From Limnohabitans sp. Rim8 (lineage in GTDB: Bacteria > Pseudomonadota > Gammaproteobacteria > Burkholderiales > Burkholderiaceae_C), in assembly GCF_945901735.1 (NCBI RefSeq), contig NZ_CAMDLM010000020.1, positions 1-64,000 on the forward strand: a stretch of 64,000 bases of DNA. Direction: 5' to 3'. The position numbers were made by a program, and so were the translations under genes. Below the pieces are notes generated by a model. The model was not told where the DNA came from. It worked only from the letters and a program-made list of their open reading frames with translations, and searched no databases. Below, piece after piece: positions 20,200 through 29,929 of this stretch (position 1 is its first letter; each line of letters opens with the position of its first letter).

Positions 20200-21525
20200 G
20201 TGACATTCAAAGAACCCCCTCCTGAACGCATTCAATGGCATGAGGGCATGTTGCTCAGTCCTCAGCACTTTCAACAAGAAAGCGCGCGTGTGGACGCGTT
20301 GCTGGCTTGGCATGGCTTGATTGCCAACCCCTATGGCTGGGGTGTGCGCACGCTCGAGATTGACCAAGGCCTGCTGGCCACGGGCTTGCTGCGGGTGACG
20401 GCGCTCGATGTGGTGATGCCCGATGGGACCGCGGTGGTTTTGTCGGGCAGCCATTTGGCGGGCGGCTTGGAGTTCGATTTGTTGCCATTTTCCGAATCGC
20501 TGGAGCAGGGCCCCATGGGGGTGTACCTGACCATGGGGCGGATTCGCTCGATGCGCGACCCTGGTCAGCCTTCGCGTTTCAGGGCGATGAACGCACTGCC
20601 CGTTGAAGACGAAGTCTCTGAAGCCTTGCCCGTGGATGTGCCGCGCATGTGTGCCAATTTGGCCTTGATGGCGGGTGATGTGCCGCCGTCGGTGCTGTTG
20701 CACTTGCAAATTTTGACGGTGCAAAAAGACAACGAGGTGTTCAAGTTGGGCACTTACATGCCCGCTTTGCTGGAAGTATCGCCTGGCAGCCTCTTGAAAA
20801 GCCGTGCCCAGATATTGGCAGCTCAAATGCGCAGCAAGGCAGCTTTTTTGGCCAAGCAGACGGCGGTGCCGTCGTCGCGCATCGAGGACCGGTTGAACAT
20901 GCTGGAGCAGCGTGAGCGTTTGGCGCATTTGTCGTCGATGCTGCCGTTGCTGGAAGCGGTCTTGCGTTCCCCTGTCATCACACCTTATGCCCTGTTTTTG
21001 GCCCTGTGTGCCCAATTGGGGGGGCTGTCCATGCTGCGTCCAGGGGCGGTGCCCTTCATGCCGCCGCCTTGGGACCATGCAGACCCTTGGGGTGTTTTTG
21101 AGCCCCTTTTGCAGTCCATTGAGGATTCGGTGGGCGAGGTCAGTCAAGACTGGCGTTCCCGCGTATTTGGCTTCAAAGAGGGGGCATTCTCCCTCGACAT
21201 GGACCCGCAATGGTTGGGCAAAACCTTGGTGATCGGTTTGCGAGGGCCGTCAGAGCGCGAGTTGGTGAATTGGATGGCCGGTGCTGTGATCGGCTCGGAA
21301 ACGGTTTGGACCTCATTGAGCGACCGCCGTGTGCTGGGCGCGGCTCGCCAGCGCATTGAAGAGGCCCCCGAATTGGGGGTGCGCTCGAGTGTGGGCTACA
21401 CCTTGTTCAGCATCGATGTTTCAAGCGACACCATTGTGGCGGCGCAGGCCTTGGTCATCAGCAACGCCAATGAATCGCGTTCTGCCACTCGGCCTCAAGA
21501 ACTGGTTTTGTTCACCAAAGGATGA
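20200..21525 (+). CDS. tssK: T6SS baseplate-membrane connector TssK
   Basis: 441 residues, typical for TssK (VasE/ImpJ). It connects the baseplate to the TssL-TssM membrane complex. The N-terminal motif IQWHEGMLLSPQHFQQES is diagnostic, followed by LRVTALDVVMPDG and, near the C-terminus, the receptor-binding region (YTLFSIDVSS). It uses a GTG start with a weak ribosome site, so coupling to tssJ is plausible. Confidence 0.94.
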   Translation: MTFKEPPPERIQWHEGMLLSPQHFQQESARVDALLAWHGLIANPYGWGVRTLEIDQGLLATGLLRVTALDVVMPDGTAVVLSGSHLAGGLEFDLLPFSESLEQGPMGVYLTMGRIRSMRDPGQPSRFRAMNALPVEDEVSEALPVDVPRMCANLALMAGDVPPSVLLHLQILTVQKDNEVFKLGTYMPALLEVSPGSLLKSRAQILAAQMRSKAAFLAKQTAVPSSRIEDRLNMLEQRERLAHLSSMLPLLEAVLRSPVITPYALFLALCAQLGGLSMLRPGAVPFMPPPWDHADPWGVFEPLLQSIEDSVGEVSQDWRSRVFGFKEGAFSLDMDPQWLGKTLVIGLRGPSERELVNWMAGAVIGSETVWTSLSDRRVLGAARQRIEEAPELGVRSSVGYTLFSIDVSSDTIVAAQALVISNANESRSATRPQELVLFTKG

Positions 21526-21564
21526 GCCACATGAACACCCCTTGTTTTTGGAGAGACATCGCCC

Positions 21565-22344
21565 ATGGCTGATTCCGCCTCTGTTGCAGTGATGGGGGAG
21601 TCGGTTGATCTGGCGACCACCCATTTTCGACTTTTCTACAGTGAAATTGAGCGTGCGCGTCGCATGGCCTTGCGGGCAACCGAAGTCGATGCAGAGGCGG
21701 TTGCGGCCAATCTCAGCAAGCAATTGGTGCAAGTCATCGAGATGCAAACCCTTGAAGTGCGTCGCGTGGGCGGCAAAGCCGGGGTGGACACCGAAAACCA
21801 GTCCCGCTTCCTCAAGGCGGTCCTGGCAGACGAGTTGATGCTCAATTTGGATTGGGCTGGGCGCAATGCTTGGAGGCATGTGCTGTTGGAGGCCACGTTG
21901 TTTCGCAGCAGTTTGGCGGGTGACAAGGTTTTTAACGAGATTGAGCAAATTTTGTTGGCCCGCGAGTCGGCGCAGCGACGTGCCGCTGCGCTGTACCTGC
22001 ATGTGCTGTCTCTGGGCTTTCAGGGCCGACACCGTGGCATGCCCGATGGCGCAGAACAACTGGCCGCGTTGCGCCGCGAGTTGTTTCAGTTTGTCTACCA
22101 GCGGGCCCCCGATTTGCAAGGCCGCGACCGCGTCCTCGTGGCGCAGGCCTACACCAGCACTTTGTCGCACTTGAAAGCCCAGCGTCTGGGCCGCATCAAC
22201 CGTTGGACGTTCATCTTTTTGTTATCGCTCTTGCTGCTGCTGGGCTTGTCTGAGCTGTTGTGGCTTTGGCAGTCTTGGCCCATTCGCAAATTGCTGGAAG
22301 CGCCAGTGGCCGTTGTGCAGGCGCTTAGCCTGTTGGCAGGCTGA
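21565..22344 (+). CDS. tssL: T6SS inner-membrane protein TssL (DotU/IcmH)
   Basis: 259 residues. A cytoplasmic DotU domain (about 15-200, with FLKAVLADELMLNLDW and a conserved Phe-Gln-Gly segment, LGFQGRHRG) is followed by one C-terminal transmembrane helix (about 212-235). This is the classic topology of TssL. There is no OmpA-like peptidoglycan-binding extension. It is flanked closely by tssK (39 bp) and tssM (20 bp). Confidence 0.93.
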   Translation: MADSASVAVMGESVDLATTHFRLFYSEIERARRMALRATEVDAEAVAANLSKQLVQVIEMQTLEVRRVGGKAGVDTENQSRFLKAVLADELMLNLDWAGRNAWRHVLLEATLFRSSLAGDKVFNEIEQILLARESAQRRAAALYLHVLSLGFQGRHRGMPDGAEQLAALRRELFQFVYQRAPDLQGRDRVLVAQAYTSTLSHLKAQRLGRINRWTFIFLLSLLLLLGLSELLWLWQSWPIRKLLEAPVAVVQALSLLAG

Positions 22345-22364
22345 AAACATCAAAGGGTCTTGCT

Positions 22365-25300
22365 GTGCTGAATTTTTTATCTGACAACTTGGCAATCATG
22401 ACCCTGCTGGGGCTCATTGTTGTTGTACTGATCCTTTTGGGCGTGGTGGTTTGGGCCGCTGTGCGCGGAGCCGACGAGGCCAAGAAACCCCAAAGCAGCC
22501 AAATCGCGCTGTTGAGCGTGGATTCGTTGAAACAGTCTTTTCGCAATGCGGTCGAGTTGATTGAGACCAATGTGGTCTCGCGTGCCGAGCGTTACAACAT
22601 TCCCTGGGTGTTGGTCATCAATGAAAAAGGCGGCTCTGAAGGCCTGCCCTTGGTGCAGTCGGGATTGCAAAGCGCCCTGAGCGCCGATGCGTCCATGAAG
22701 GCCGCGGCCCAGGGCATGACCTGGAACTTTTTTGACAAAGGCATTGCGGTTCAGTTGCAAGCGGAGTCATTGGGTTCGACAGAGGGCGATGATTCAGACC
22801 ATCGAACCTGGGACGAGTTTCTTGGGCTTTGCCGTGATTACCGGCCTGATCGGCCATTTGATTCGGTGGTGTTGTCGGTTTCGGCCCATTTGTTGTTGCG
22901 CGATGACCCACAGGCATTGCTGGAGATGGTGGCCACGGCCAAATCACTGCACCGGCGCTTGTGGTTGGCGCAAAACCGATTTGCGCTGCGGTTTCCAATT
23001 TATTTGGTGGTGTCCGATTGCGATCAAGTGGCGGGCTTCTCACGCTTTGCATCGGGCTTGCCAGACGCTTTGAGAAGCAGCATTTTGGGTTGGTCAACAC
23101 CTTATGAACTGTCGGCACCTTACCAATCGTCTTGGGTAGACGAGGCGATGAATGCGGTTGTCTCTTCTTTGTCCGATGCGTCGGCAGAGATGAGCGCTTT
23201 GGAGTTGCCGGGCGAAGACAGCGCCAGTTATTTCCTGCTGCCCAGCGCGGTTGAACGCTTGCGCGGTGGTTTGAAATTGTTCGCCGATGAGTTGATGCGA
23301 CCCAGCGCGTACCACGAGCCCTTCATATTGCGCGGTTTTTATTTGACGGGCGATTGCAGCGACAGCGTGGTGTTGCGTGCGCAGTCCGAAGCAACGCAGG
23401 CCACCGCCTCCGAGCTGGCGCTCGACATGTCGGCCCTGGATGGGGCTGAGCCTTTGAGCGCGCTGGTTGGGCAAGACTGGGGCGTGAGGCCAGCCTTCTT
23501 GAAAGACATTTTCGAGCGCAAGGTTTTCGCTGAGACGGGCCTGGTGCGACCCAGCTCCACCCAACGCATGAAGCGGCCAATGATCAACCGCACGGCACGC
23601 TGGCTGGGCGTGGGCGTGGTTGGCTTTTGGAGCATTGGACTGGCCTACAGCAGTTTTCGCCTCGACACCCAAGTCAGCGACATGGTGGCGGCCATCTCGC
23701 GCATGAATACCAGCGCTGGGCAAGGTGGTTTTAAGCCCTCTGACGCGCCTGCTGATCAACGCCGCGACATGGAAGATTTGTCCTTGTTGGCGCAAATCGA
23801 CTCGGGCAAATTGGTGTCGTTCTTCATGCCGGGGTCTTTGTCTTATTTCGACCCGATTCAGGATAAATTGCAAGCGCGCATTGAGCAAAGTTTCATGGAG
23901 AGTGCCCTCAAGCCTGTGCACTTGGGTTTGGATGCACGCTTGTCTGAATTAACGGGGGTTGCGACGGATCCGTCGACAGGCTTGTTGATTCAAAACGCGC
24001 CCTGCACCCTTCCTGCGGGATGGAACGAGCTGGTGGGCAACAAAACCAGCTCTGGACTTTCCGTGGAAGAGCTGGCTGAGTTTTCCGCCACGCTCCAATT
24101 CATGACGCGTGTTGAAGCATTGGACCGCGTGTTGCAGGCCAGAGCCAGACTGTCGGATGTGAAACAACGGCCTGCCGGGGCAGACGTAAAACTCATCATG
24201 AAAACACTGTTGGGTTTTGATGTTTTGGGTAACGAAGATCGTTTAGCCGCGTTGTTTAGAAAATACGCTGGCAACCTCCCGCCTATCGCTTTAGCGCCCA
24301 TGCAGGCTGCAGCCAGTTGCTCTTTGGAGCTGTCACTCAAGGCTATCCGTCAAAAATTGTTCGTAGAAAATGATTTGCTGATAACCGAAAATGTGGTCGT
24401 TGAGCGCTTAAATCAGCTGGTCGATGGCTCTTCCACAGGCTTGGATACGCAACAGAGCATTCAGTCCTTGAAGTCGCTGCTGGAAGATTTGCAGTTGCAA
24501 GATGAGTTGATGACGCCAGGCAAGGGCGTTTGGATGCAAAAATCCACCATGCAATTGGGCAAGGCCTTTGATGACTTGATGCAAAGAGCTCAAACATCTG
24601 CATTGATCGGGCCGGAACCATTGGCCAAAATGATCGCGCAGGGCCATGAGCAATACGCCCTTTTTGCCGGAGAGTGGGCCCGCTTGCGTGAGTCAGAAAG
24701 TCCCGGTTTAGGCAATGGCTTGGCCTGGTCAGAAAAAGACAACAAATGGGCCTTTTCTCCAGAGAGAGCGGCCTTGAGCAGCAGCCTGGCAGTTTTGCTG
24801 AATCAGTCCTACTTGAACACCCCCATTCAGAAAAAGCTGCCCATGGTGGGCACGCAGTCGATGATCAATTGGGATGAGTCCAAGTTAGACAAAGTCTTGC
24901 TCATGGCAGACATGCGCAAAAAGTTCCAAACCGACCTGTTGCCCAAATTTCCAGCCGCCGTCAGCTCGGAAATTGACCGCGTGGTCAGGCAAGCGATCTC
25001 TGCTCACATGTCCAGCTTGTTGACGCAAGCCATGGTGCCCATGCCCCGAGGCAGCGCCTCGGTTTTGGGCGGAGAGTCAGAACGTAGCCGCTTGAGCCGA
25101 ATCCAAACGGCTTTGCTGGAGATGGGCAACAAAGCCGCGGCCAATGATTTGCAAGCATTGATGTCGGACGACGCCATGGCGCGCTTGAGGGACTTGGACG
25201 ACGTGCTGCTTCGCTCAGAGGTTTATCTGGTGCGAGAAAGAGATTTTAAAGGCTGGTTGGGTGAAAAAAATCCCATGTTGCAGGCTTTTGCTGTAGCCGA

Positions 25301-26453
25301 TTCCTTGGCGCTGTCCAGCTATGTGGCCGACCAGCAAAGCCTGTTGGATGGCATGTCCAAGGAAGCTGAAAAATTGTTACCCCTGATTTCGCAGAGCCAG
25401 TCCTCAGGCTTGTTGGTCAGGCGCTGGCAAGGCATTGTGAAAGACCTCAAGCGTTACCGCAGCAAGAGTCCGAGCAGCAACCTGTTGGCCTTAGAGCAGT
25501 TTGTGCAAGCCGGTGCTTTGGACCTTGAGTTGAAGAACTGTGCCGAAAAGATCAGCGTCAAGCCCGTGGGTCGAAACGACGGAGACATTTTTTCAGAGCG
25601 CTTGCAGCAGATGCAAGGCGGCTTGCAACGCCGTTGCGGTGAACTGCGTGCGATCGAACAACAGACGGCTTGGTCAAATTTTGCTGAAGCTTTCAATCGT
25701 GATTTGGCTGGAAATTCACCTTTCACCACAGGCACTTTCAATGCGGCCCAAGGTCGCACGGCCGCAGACGCCATCACCATCGCCTCGGTGCTGAAGTTGT
25801 ATACCCGGGCCGTTCTTTTGTGGCCTGAAAAATCCAAAAACACCAAACCCGCTTACAGTGCTTCTGTTTTACGCAGTGCCGAGCAAATGGAGCAAGTGCG
25901 TGCCTTCATGACACCCTTGTTTGAAACGGACGACAACGCCACACCGGGCTATGACGTTTCGATCGAATTCAGGGCCAACCAAGCCAACGAGGTCGACGGC
26001 AACAAAATCATCGAATGGCGCTTGACCATCGGCGGTCAGGTGTTGCGCCAACGCGATCTGGCCAAGCCTTTGCGCTGGGAGCCAGGCAAAGACATTGAGC
26101 TGTCCATGCGCATTGCCAAAGATAGCCCCACCCAAACCATGCCCGATTTGCTGCAGCCTTGGATGGCAGTGGATGACAAGGTGGTCAGCTACCGTTTTTC
26201 TGACCCCTGGGCGCTTTTGAGTTTCATCGCCAAACACCGCGAGCCCACCTCCAGCACGCAAAGAGACAACCGTTCACAGCTGCTGCGCTTTGAATTCCCG
26301 GTTTCAACCAAGGGGGCCAGTCCACAGCAAATGCCCGTTGAGTCCAGGGCCAAAGTATTTGTCAAATTGGGCATCAGTCCCGTTGGCAAACGCAATTTGC
26401 TGGCTTGGCCCAATGTGTTTCCCGCCACGGTTGCGGATTGGACTTCGCCTTGA
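22365..26453 (+). CDS. tssM: T6SS inner-membrane protein TssM (IcmF) lacking a canonical P-loop
   Basis: 1362 residues, within the long end of the family. A transmembrane helix at about 10-33 is followed by the cytoplasmic region, another helix near 413-430 (WLGVGVVGFWSIGLAY) and a large periplasmic part ending in the TssM C-terminal domain (FRFEFPVS-like region). Where many TssM proteins have a GxxxxGK(S/T) Walker A, this one reads VLVINEKGGSEGLPLVQSGL (about 82-101) without the GK(S/T), so nucleotide hydrolysis is unlikely. The N-terminus shows one rather than two helices. GTG start, with AAAGGG upstream. It ends the cluster. Confidence 0.93.
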   Translation: MLNFLSDNLAIMTLLGLIVVVLILLGVVVWAAVRGADEAKKPQSSQIALLSVDSLKQSFRNAVELIETNVVSRAERYNIPWVLVINEKGGSEGLPLVQSGLQSALSADASMKAAAQGMTWNFFDKGIAVQLQAESLGSTEGDDSDHRTWDEFLGLCRDYRPDRPFDSVVLSVSAHLLLRDDPQALLEMVATAKSLHRRLWLAQNRFALRFPIYLVVSDCDQVAGFSRFASGLPDALRSSILGWSTPYELSAPYQSSWVDEAMNAVVSSLSDASAEMSALELPGEDSASYFLLPSAVERLRGGLKLFADELMRPSAYHEPFILRGFYLTGDCSDSVVLRAQSEATQATASELALDMSALDGAEPLSALVGQDWGVRPAFLKDIFERKVFAETGLVRPSSTQRMKRPMINRTARWLGVGVVGFWSIGLAYSSFRLDTQVSDMVAAISRMNTSAGQGGFKPSDAPADQRRDMEDLSLLAQIDSGKLVSFFMPGSLSYFDPIQDKLQARIEQSFMESALKPVHLGLDARLSELTGVATDPSTGLLIQNAPCTLPAGWNELVGNKTSSGLSVEELAEFSATLQFMTRVEALDRVLQARARLSDVKQRPAGADVKLIMKTLLGFDVLGNEDRLAALFRKYAGNLPPIALAPMQAAASCSLELSLKAIRQKLFVENDLLITENVVVERLNQLVDGSSTGLDTQQSIQSLKSLLEDLQLQDELMTPGKGVWMQKSTMQLGKAFDDLMQRAQTSALIGPEPLAKMIAQGHEQYALFAGEWARLRESESPGLGNGLAWSEKDNKWAFSPERAALSSSLAVLLNQSYLNTPIQKKLPMVGTQSMINWDESKLDKVLLMADMRKKFQTDLLPKFPAAVSSEIDRVVRQAISAHMSSLLTQAMVPMPRGSASVLGGESERSRLSRIQTALLEMGNKAAANDLQALMSDDAMARLRDLDDVLLRSEVYLVRERDFKGWLGEKNPMLQAFAVADSLALSSYVADQQSLLDGMSKEAEKLLPLISQSQSSGLLVRRWQGIVKDLKRYRSKSPSSNLLALEQFVQAGALDLELKNCAEKISVKPVGRNDGDIFSERLQQMQGGLQRRCGELRAIEQQTAWSNFAEAFNRDLAGNSPFTTGTFNAAQGRTAADAITIASVLKLYTRAVLLWPEKSKNTKPAYSASVLRSAEQMEQVRAFMTPLFETDDNATPGYDVSIEFRANQANEVDGNKIIEWRLTIGGQVLRQRDLAKPLRWEPGKDIELSMRIAKDSPTQTMPDLLQPWMAVDDKVVSYRFSDPWALLSFIAKHREPTSSTQRDNRSQLLRFEFPVSTKGASPQQMPVESRAKVFVKLGISPVGKRNLLAWPNVFPATVADWTSP

Positions 26454-26492
26454 TGCTGGGCACCGTAGTTTTTAACTTGTCATAGAGGTTTT

Positions 26493-27110
26493 ATGATCAG
26501 ACTCGTCATATTTGGTAGTTTTTACCGAGGTTTTTGCGTGTTGGACGAGTTTTTATACCGGGGTGCCCGTCACGGCATTGAGGTGGTCGGCGTGGCCACG
26601 GACGACCCGACTCAAACCTTCGTCAGCAGGGACAAGCGGCTTTGGCAGTACCCGCATGAAGTGCACGAGGAGTTGATGGTTGAGCAATTGGCGCAAAAAC
26701 ATGGATTGCCGGTTCACAAAGAGCGTGTGAAGACGGCGGCTTTTTATGAACGCTATGAGCAGCAATGGCGTCCGGATATTTGCATTTCGGCCACATTCGG
26801 GCAGCGCATCGATCAACGCTTGTTCTCATTTCCGCGTTTCGGATTTTTCAACTTGCACCCCTGCCTCGCCGACCGTTGGCCCTCGATGTACGCAGGCCCC
26901 AACCCGTTTCAAGCCTTGAAAGACGATGGCCACACCCATACACAGGTGGCATACCACGCTGTGGATGACGGATTTGACACCGGAAAACTGGTGGCCATGT
27001 CTGAACGGATAGGCTTTCCGCCCAACGCCTCAGTGATTGACCTGCACAAAATGACGTCGCCCCTGGTGGCCAAGTTTGCGTTTGAGCAAACCCTCAAGCT
27101 GATCGCCTGA
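26493..27110 (+). CDS. Stand-alone formyltransferase-fold protein
   Basis: 205 residues containing only the N-terminal formyltransferase fold found in methionyl-tRNA and glycinamide-ribonucleotide formyltransferases. The Asn-x-His catalytic pair is present as FNLHP (N120, H122), and an Asp at the expected place in DDGFDTGKLV (D162). The C-terminal tRNA-binding domain of Fmt is absent. Single-domain members include sugar N-formyltransferases and uncharacterised proteins, so the substrate is unknown. It starts 39 bp after tssM on the same strand and may be co-transcribed, but any T6SS link is unproven. Confidence 0.75.
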   Translation: MIRLVIFGSFYRGFCVLDEFLYRGARHGIEVVGVATDDPTQTFVSRDKRLWQYPHEVHEELMVEQLAQKHGLPVHKERVKTAAFYERYEQQWRPDICISATFGQRIDQRLFSFPRFGFFNLHPCLADRWPSMYAGPNPFQALKDDGHTHTQVAYHAVDDGFDTGKLVAMSERIGFPPNASVIDLHKMTSPLVAKFAFEQTLKLIA

Positions 27111-27155
27111 ATCAAGTGGTGCCTGGCAGGGCGGCCCCATCGGTTTCAGGCGAGT

Positions 27156-28553
27156 TCAACGCCGCATGCCTACACCTACCCCGGTCAGGAAGGTCAGGGT
27201 CAAGGCCAACAGGGTCAGCGCCAAGCTGGCCCACATCAGTTTGCGGTCAAAGACCGCCATGATCAGCGTGCTTTTCAAATCACTGAGTTCGTCGGCGCTG
27301 CGTCGAACCAGGCCTTTTGAGGCCAAGGCAATCAGGCCACAGGCGCAAAGGGACGAAACCACGTTGCGCACGCCCGAGCAGATGACCTCGATGGCCAGGA
27401 GTGCGGGAAGAATGCCTTCGAGTGGCAAGTCTAAGGCCACCAGCATCACCGAACTGAGCAACACCGGCGCGATGCCAAAAGAGCCCACGCTGACAAAAGC
27501 CGCAGTGGCCGCCAACAGCCCAATTTGGACCAACTCCATCGGCGGCAAGGCGTGGTTGTAAACGCGCGACAGGTAAACCCCTAACATGCCAAAAAACAGG
27601 GCCTCTCCGGTTCGAAAGAAATAAGGAGAAATGGGGGCCACCAGTTCTGAAATGGCGCGGGTGAACCCCAATTGGTTGCTCATGATCTCGATGTAATTGG
27701 GCACTGCTGCCGTGGGCAGAGGCGAGATCATGGAGGTGGTGATGGGCTTGATCATCATTTTCAGCACGGCACTCAAACTGCGCCCACTGAGATGGGCAAT
27801 CAAAACCAAGATCGAGCCGGTCAGAACGAAAGACAAGCTGAGAAAAGGCCATAAGAATCCGCCAATGGATGCGATGAGTTTGCTGTCGTTAGCGCCCGTC
27901 AAGGCCCCCGCAAAAGACAGGGCGGCCAATGGCAGCAAATAGTTGATTCTGTCAATCAACACCTCAAGGGATCGGTAAATCATCTCCAAGGTACCAAAAA
28001 ATGATTTGGAGTTTGAACCGACTTGTTGGGCCAAGGCAATGCCAAACAAAAGCGAGCCCAACAAAATGGCCGGCACACTGCCTTGGGCTAAAACCATCAA
28101 AAGATTGGAGGGCACCAATTCTTGGAGCACGTTGTGCGTGCTGGCTGTTTCTGGTGCGCCGCGCAGACTGATTTCCAGTGCGGGTGCCGCCAAAGAAGTG
28201 AATTCGCCCAGCACGGCGCGTTGGCTGTCTGACAAAACTTCTTTGCCCATGAGGGCGGCAGCACCAAAAGAGCCTAACAAACCTGCCAACAATACCGCAG
28301 CAAGTCCGGTGATCAAAATGCCAGCCAGCCTGACTGAGGCATTGGGCAGGCTGATCATTTGCTTGAGCCCAAGCACCACGGCCACCATGATCAGAGGGAT
28401 GGCGCACATCTCCAGCAAGAAAAGATAAACATAGCCCAGCCCTTCCAGCGTGGGGCTGGCTGCGGGCCAAGCATAGCCAAGCAGACCGCCCATGGCCGCA
28501 CATACCAAGAGAAAGAGCGGGTGCTGCAGGATGCGGGAAGTATTGGAAAACAA
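27156..28553 (-). CDS. Dicarboxylate/amino acid:cation symporter (SDF family), copy 1
   Basis: 465 residues with the many hydrophobic segments of the sodium:dicarboxylate symporter family (DctA/GltP/GltT). Recognisable parts are the N-terminal GYVYLFLLEMCAIPLIMVAVVLGL, LVPSNLLMVLAQGSVPAILLGSLLFGIAL, and the ISPLPTAAVPNYIEIM hairpin region. In this copy the usual NMDGT-type substrate motif in the seventh helix is not evident, so the substrate may be unusual. It is the last gene of a leftward operon after a second symporter and a periplasmic binding protein. Confidence 0.85.
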   Translation of the reverse strand: MFSNTSRILQHPLFLLVCAAMGGLLGYAWPAASPTLEGLGYVYLFLLEMCAIPLIMVAVVLGLKQMISLPNASVRLAGILITGLAAVLLAGLLGSFGAAALMGKEVLSDSQRAVLGEFTSLAAPALEISLRGAPETASTHNVLQELVPSNLLMVLAQGSVPAILLGSLLFGIALAQQVGSNSKSFFGTLEMIYRSLEVLIDRINYLLPLAALSFAGALTGANDSKLIASIGGFLWPFLSLSFVLTGSILVLIAHLSGRSLSAVLKMMIKPITTSMISPLPTAAVPNYIEIMSNQLGFTRAISELVAPISPYFFRTGEALFFGMLGVYLSRVYNHALPPMELVQIGLLAATAAFVSVGSFGIAPVLLSSVMLVALDLPLEGILPALLAIEVICSGVRNVVSSLCACGLIALASKGLVRRSADELSDLKSTLIMAVFDRKLMWASLALTLLALTLTFLTGVGVGMRR

Positions 28554-28627
28554 AGTGTAATCACACGCCTCAAAGCGGCGTTTGCGACCCGTTGGAAATC
28601 TTCGTCACCAGCATGGATACCCGGTCT

Positions 28628-29929
28628 TTAGAGTTTGAGTGGGGTGGGGCAAATCACTGAAATGGCGGCGCAGCTGCCGATCACATTGAGCGAGGTGCGG
28701 AAAATGGTGCAAATCGGATCCACCGCCACAAACAAAATGAAGGCCGCTTCAAAGGGCAGACCCAGGTAAGTACACAACGTGCCCACCAGGCCGACCGTGA
28801 CCACGCCGGTCATGCCCGCGGTGGCAAAGCCGGCCATGGCGGCCAAGGCCACCAACATCCCCAACTCATTCATGGTGATGCTTCGGCCGTACATGTCGGC
28901 AATGAAGAGGGTGGCACAGACAAAATAGGTCACGGCCCCGGCGCGCATCAAAGAGGCGGCCAAGGGCACCAAGAGTTCCACCCGGCTGCGGGTGAAATTC
29001 AAACCATTGGTCATGCCATCGATCATGGCGGGCATGCAAGTGGCGGTGTTGTTGGTGGCGACGGCCAGGGCAAAAGCGGTTTTGAGACTGCTGATGACTT
29101 TGCCCATGGGCATTTCTGAGCGAAAGCGCAGCACCAAAAGGCAAATCAACAAAAATACCGTCACGATGGCGCTGAAGCTCAGGACAAAATTGCCCATGGC
29201 CAAGATGGATTCCAGGCCGGTCGTAGCGATTTGGCTGGCGGACAAGCAAATGAGCACAATGGGCAGGGGGATGTTGATCCATTTGGTCAAGGTTTGACAG
29301 GCCCCGTAAATGGTTTCCAGGGTTTGGTTCAAACCATCAGAGATGCGCGTGGGCACTTGACCCGCAGCCATGCCAAACAACAAGGCAAAAATCAGCGCTT
29401 TCAAGGTCTCGCCGTTGGCCAGCGAGGCAAAAATATTGGAGGGAATCAACGAATTCATCACGTCTTTGAGGGTGACGTCCTTCTTGGGCTCCTCCAACGT
29501 CCGCAAGGCCATCACGGTGTTGTTGCCGTCAGACTCTTTGCCAACGATTTTGCCCAAGGTTTCGCGGTCCAAATCTGACATGTACGAGCCAGGTGATACC
29601 GCGTTGGCGGCCACGGTGGACAGCAAGGCCGTGGCAAAAGTGGCTACCAAAAAGACCGTGACCAAACGGCCCAACACCTTGCCTGCACCGCCTTCGCGGA
29701 AGAGCTTTTGCAAGCTAAAAATCACAGACGAAACCAAAAAAGGCATCACGATCATGGTCAGCAGGTCGACATAGACGCTGCCAACGACCGACAGGGGTTT
29801 GGAAAATTCAGGAAAAAGGGTGCCTAAAAATCCGCCAAAAATCAAACACCCCAACACGGCCCAAGGCGTGGTGGTGATGCCGACAAATTTTTGCAAGGAT
29901 AACTGCGGTGCGGGAATGGCCGTGCTCAT
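28628..29929 (-). CDS. Dicarboxylate/amino acid:cation symporter (SDF family), copy 2
   Basis: 433 residues, SDF family. It shows the opening VYVDLLTMIVMPFLVSSVIFSL, the SLIPSNIFASLANGETLKALIFALLFGMA region and the substrate-hairpin stretch ATNNTATCMPAMIDGMTNGL. It differs clearly from copy 1 at the sequence level, so the pair is not a recent duplication. Its start overlaps the stop of the upstream binding-protein gene by four bases, implying translational coupling. Confidence 0.88.
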   Translation of the reverse strand: MSTAIPAPQLSLQKFVGITTTPWAVLGCLIFGGFLGTLFPEFSKPLSVVGSVYVDLLTMIVMPFLVSSVIFSLQKLFREGGAGKVLGRLVTVFLVATFATALLSTVAANAVSPGSYMSDLDRETLGKIVGKESDGNNTVMALRTLEEPKKDVTLKDVMNSLIPSNIFASLANGETLKALIFALLFGMAAGQVPTRISDGLNQTLETIYGACQTLTKWINIPLPIVLICLSASQIATTGLESILAMGNFVLSFSAIVTVFLLICLLVLRFRSEMPMGKVISSLKTAFALAVATNNTATCMPAMIDGMTNGLNFTRSRVELLVPLAASLMRAGAVTYFVCATLFIADMYGRSITMNELGMLVALAAMAGFATAGMTGVVTVGLVGTLCTYLGLPFEAAFILFVAVDPICTIFRTSLNVIGSCAAISVICPTPLKL

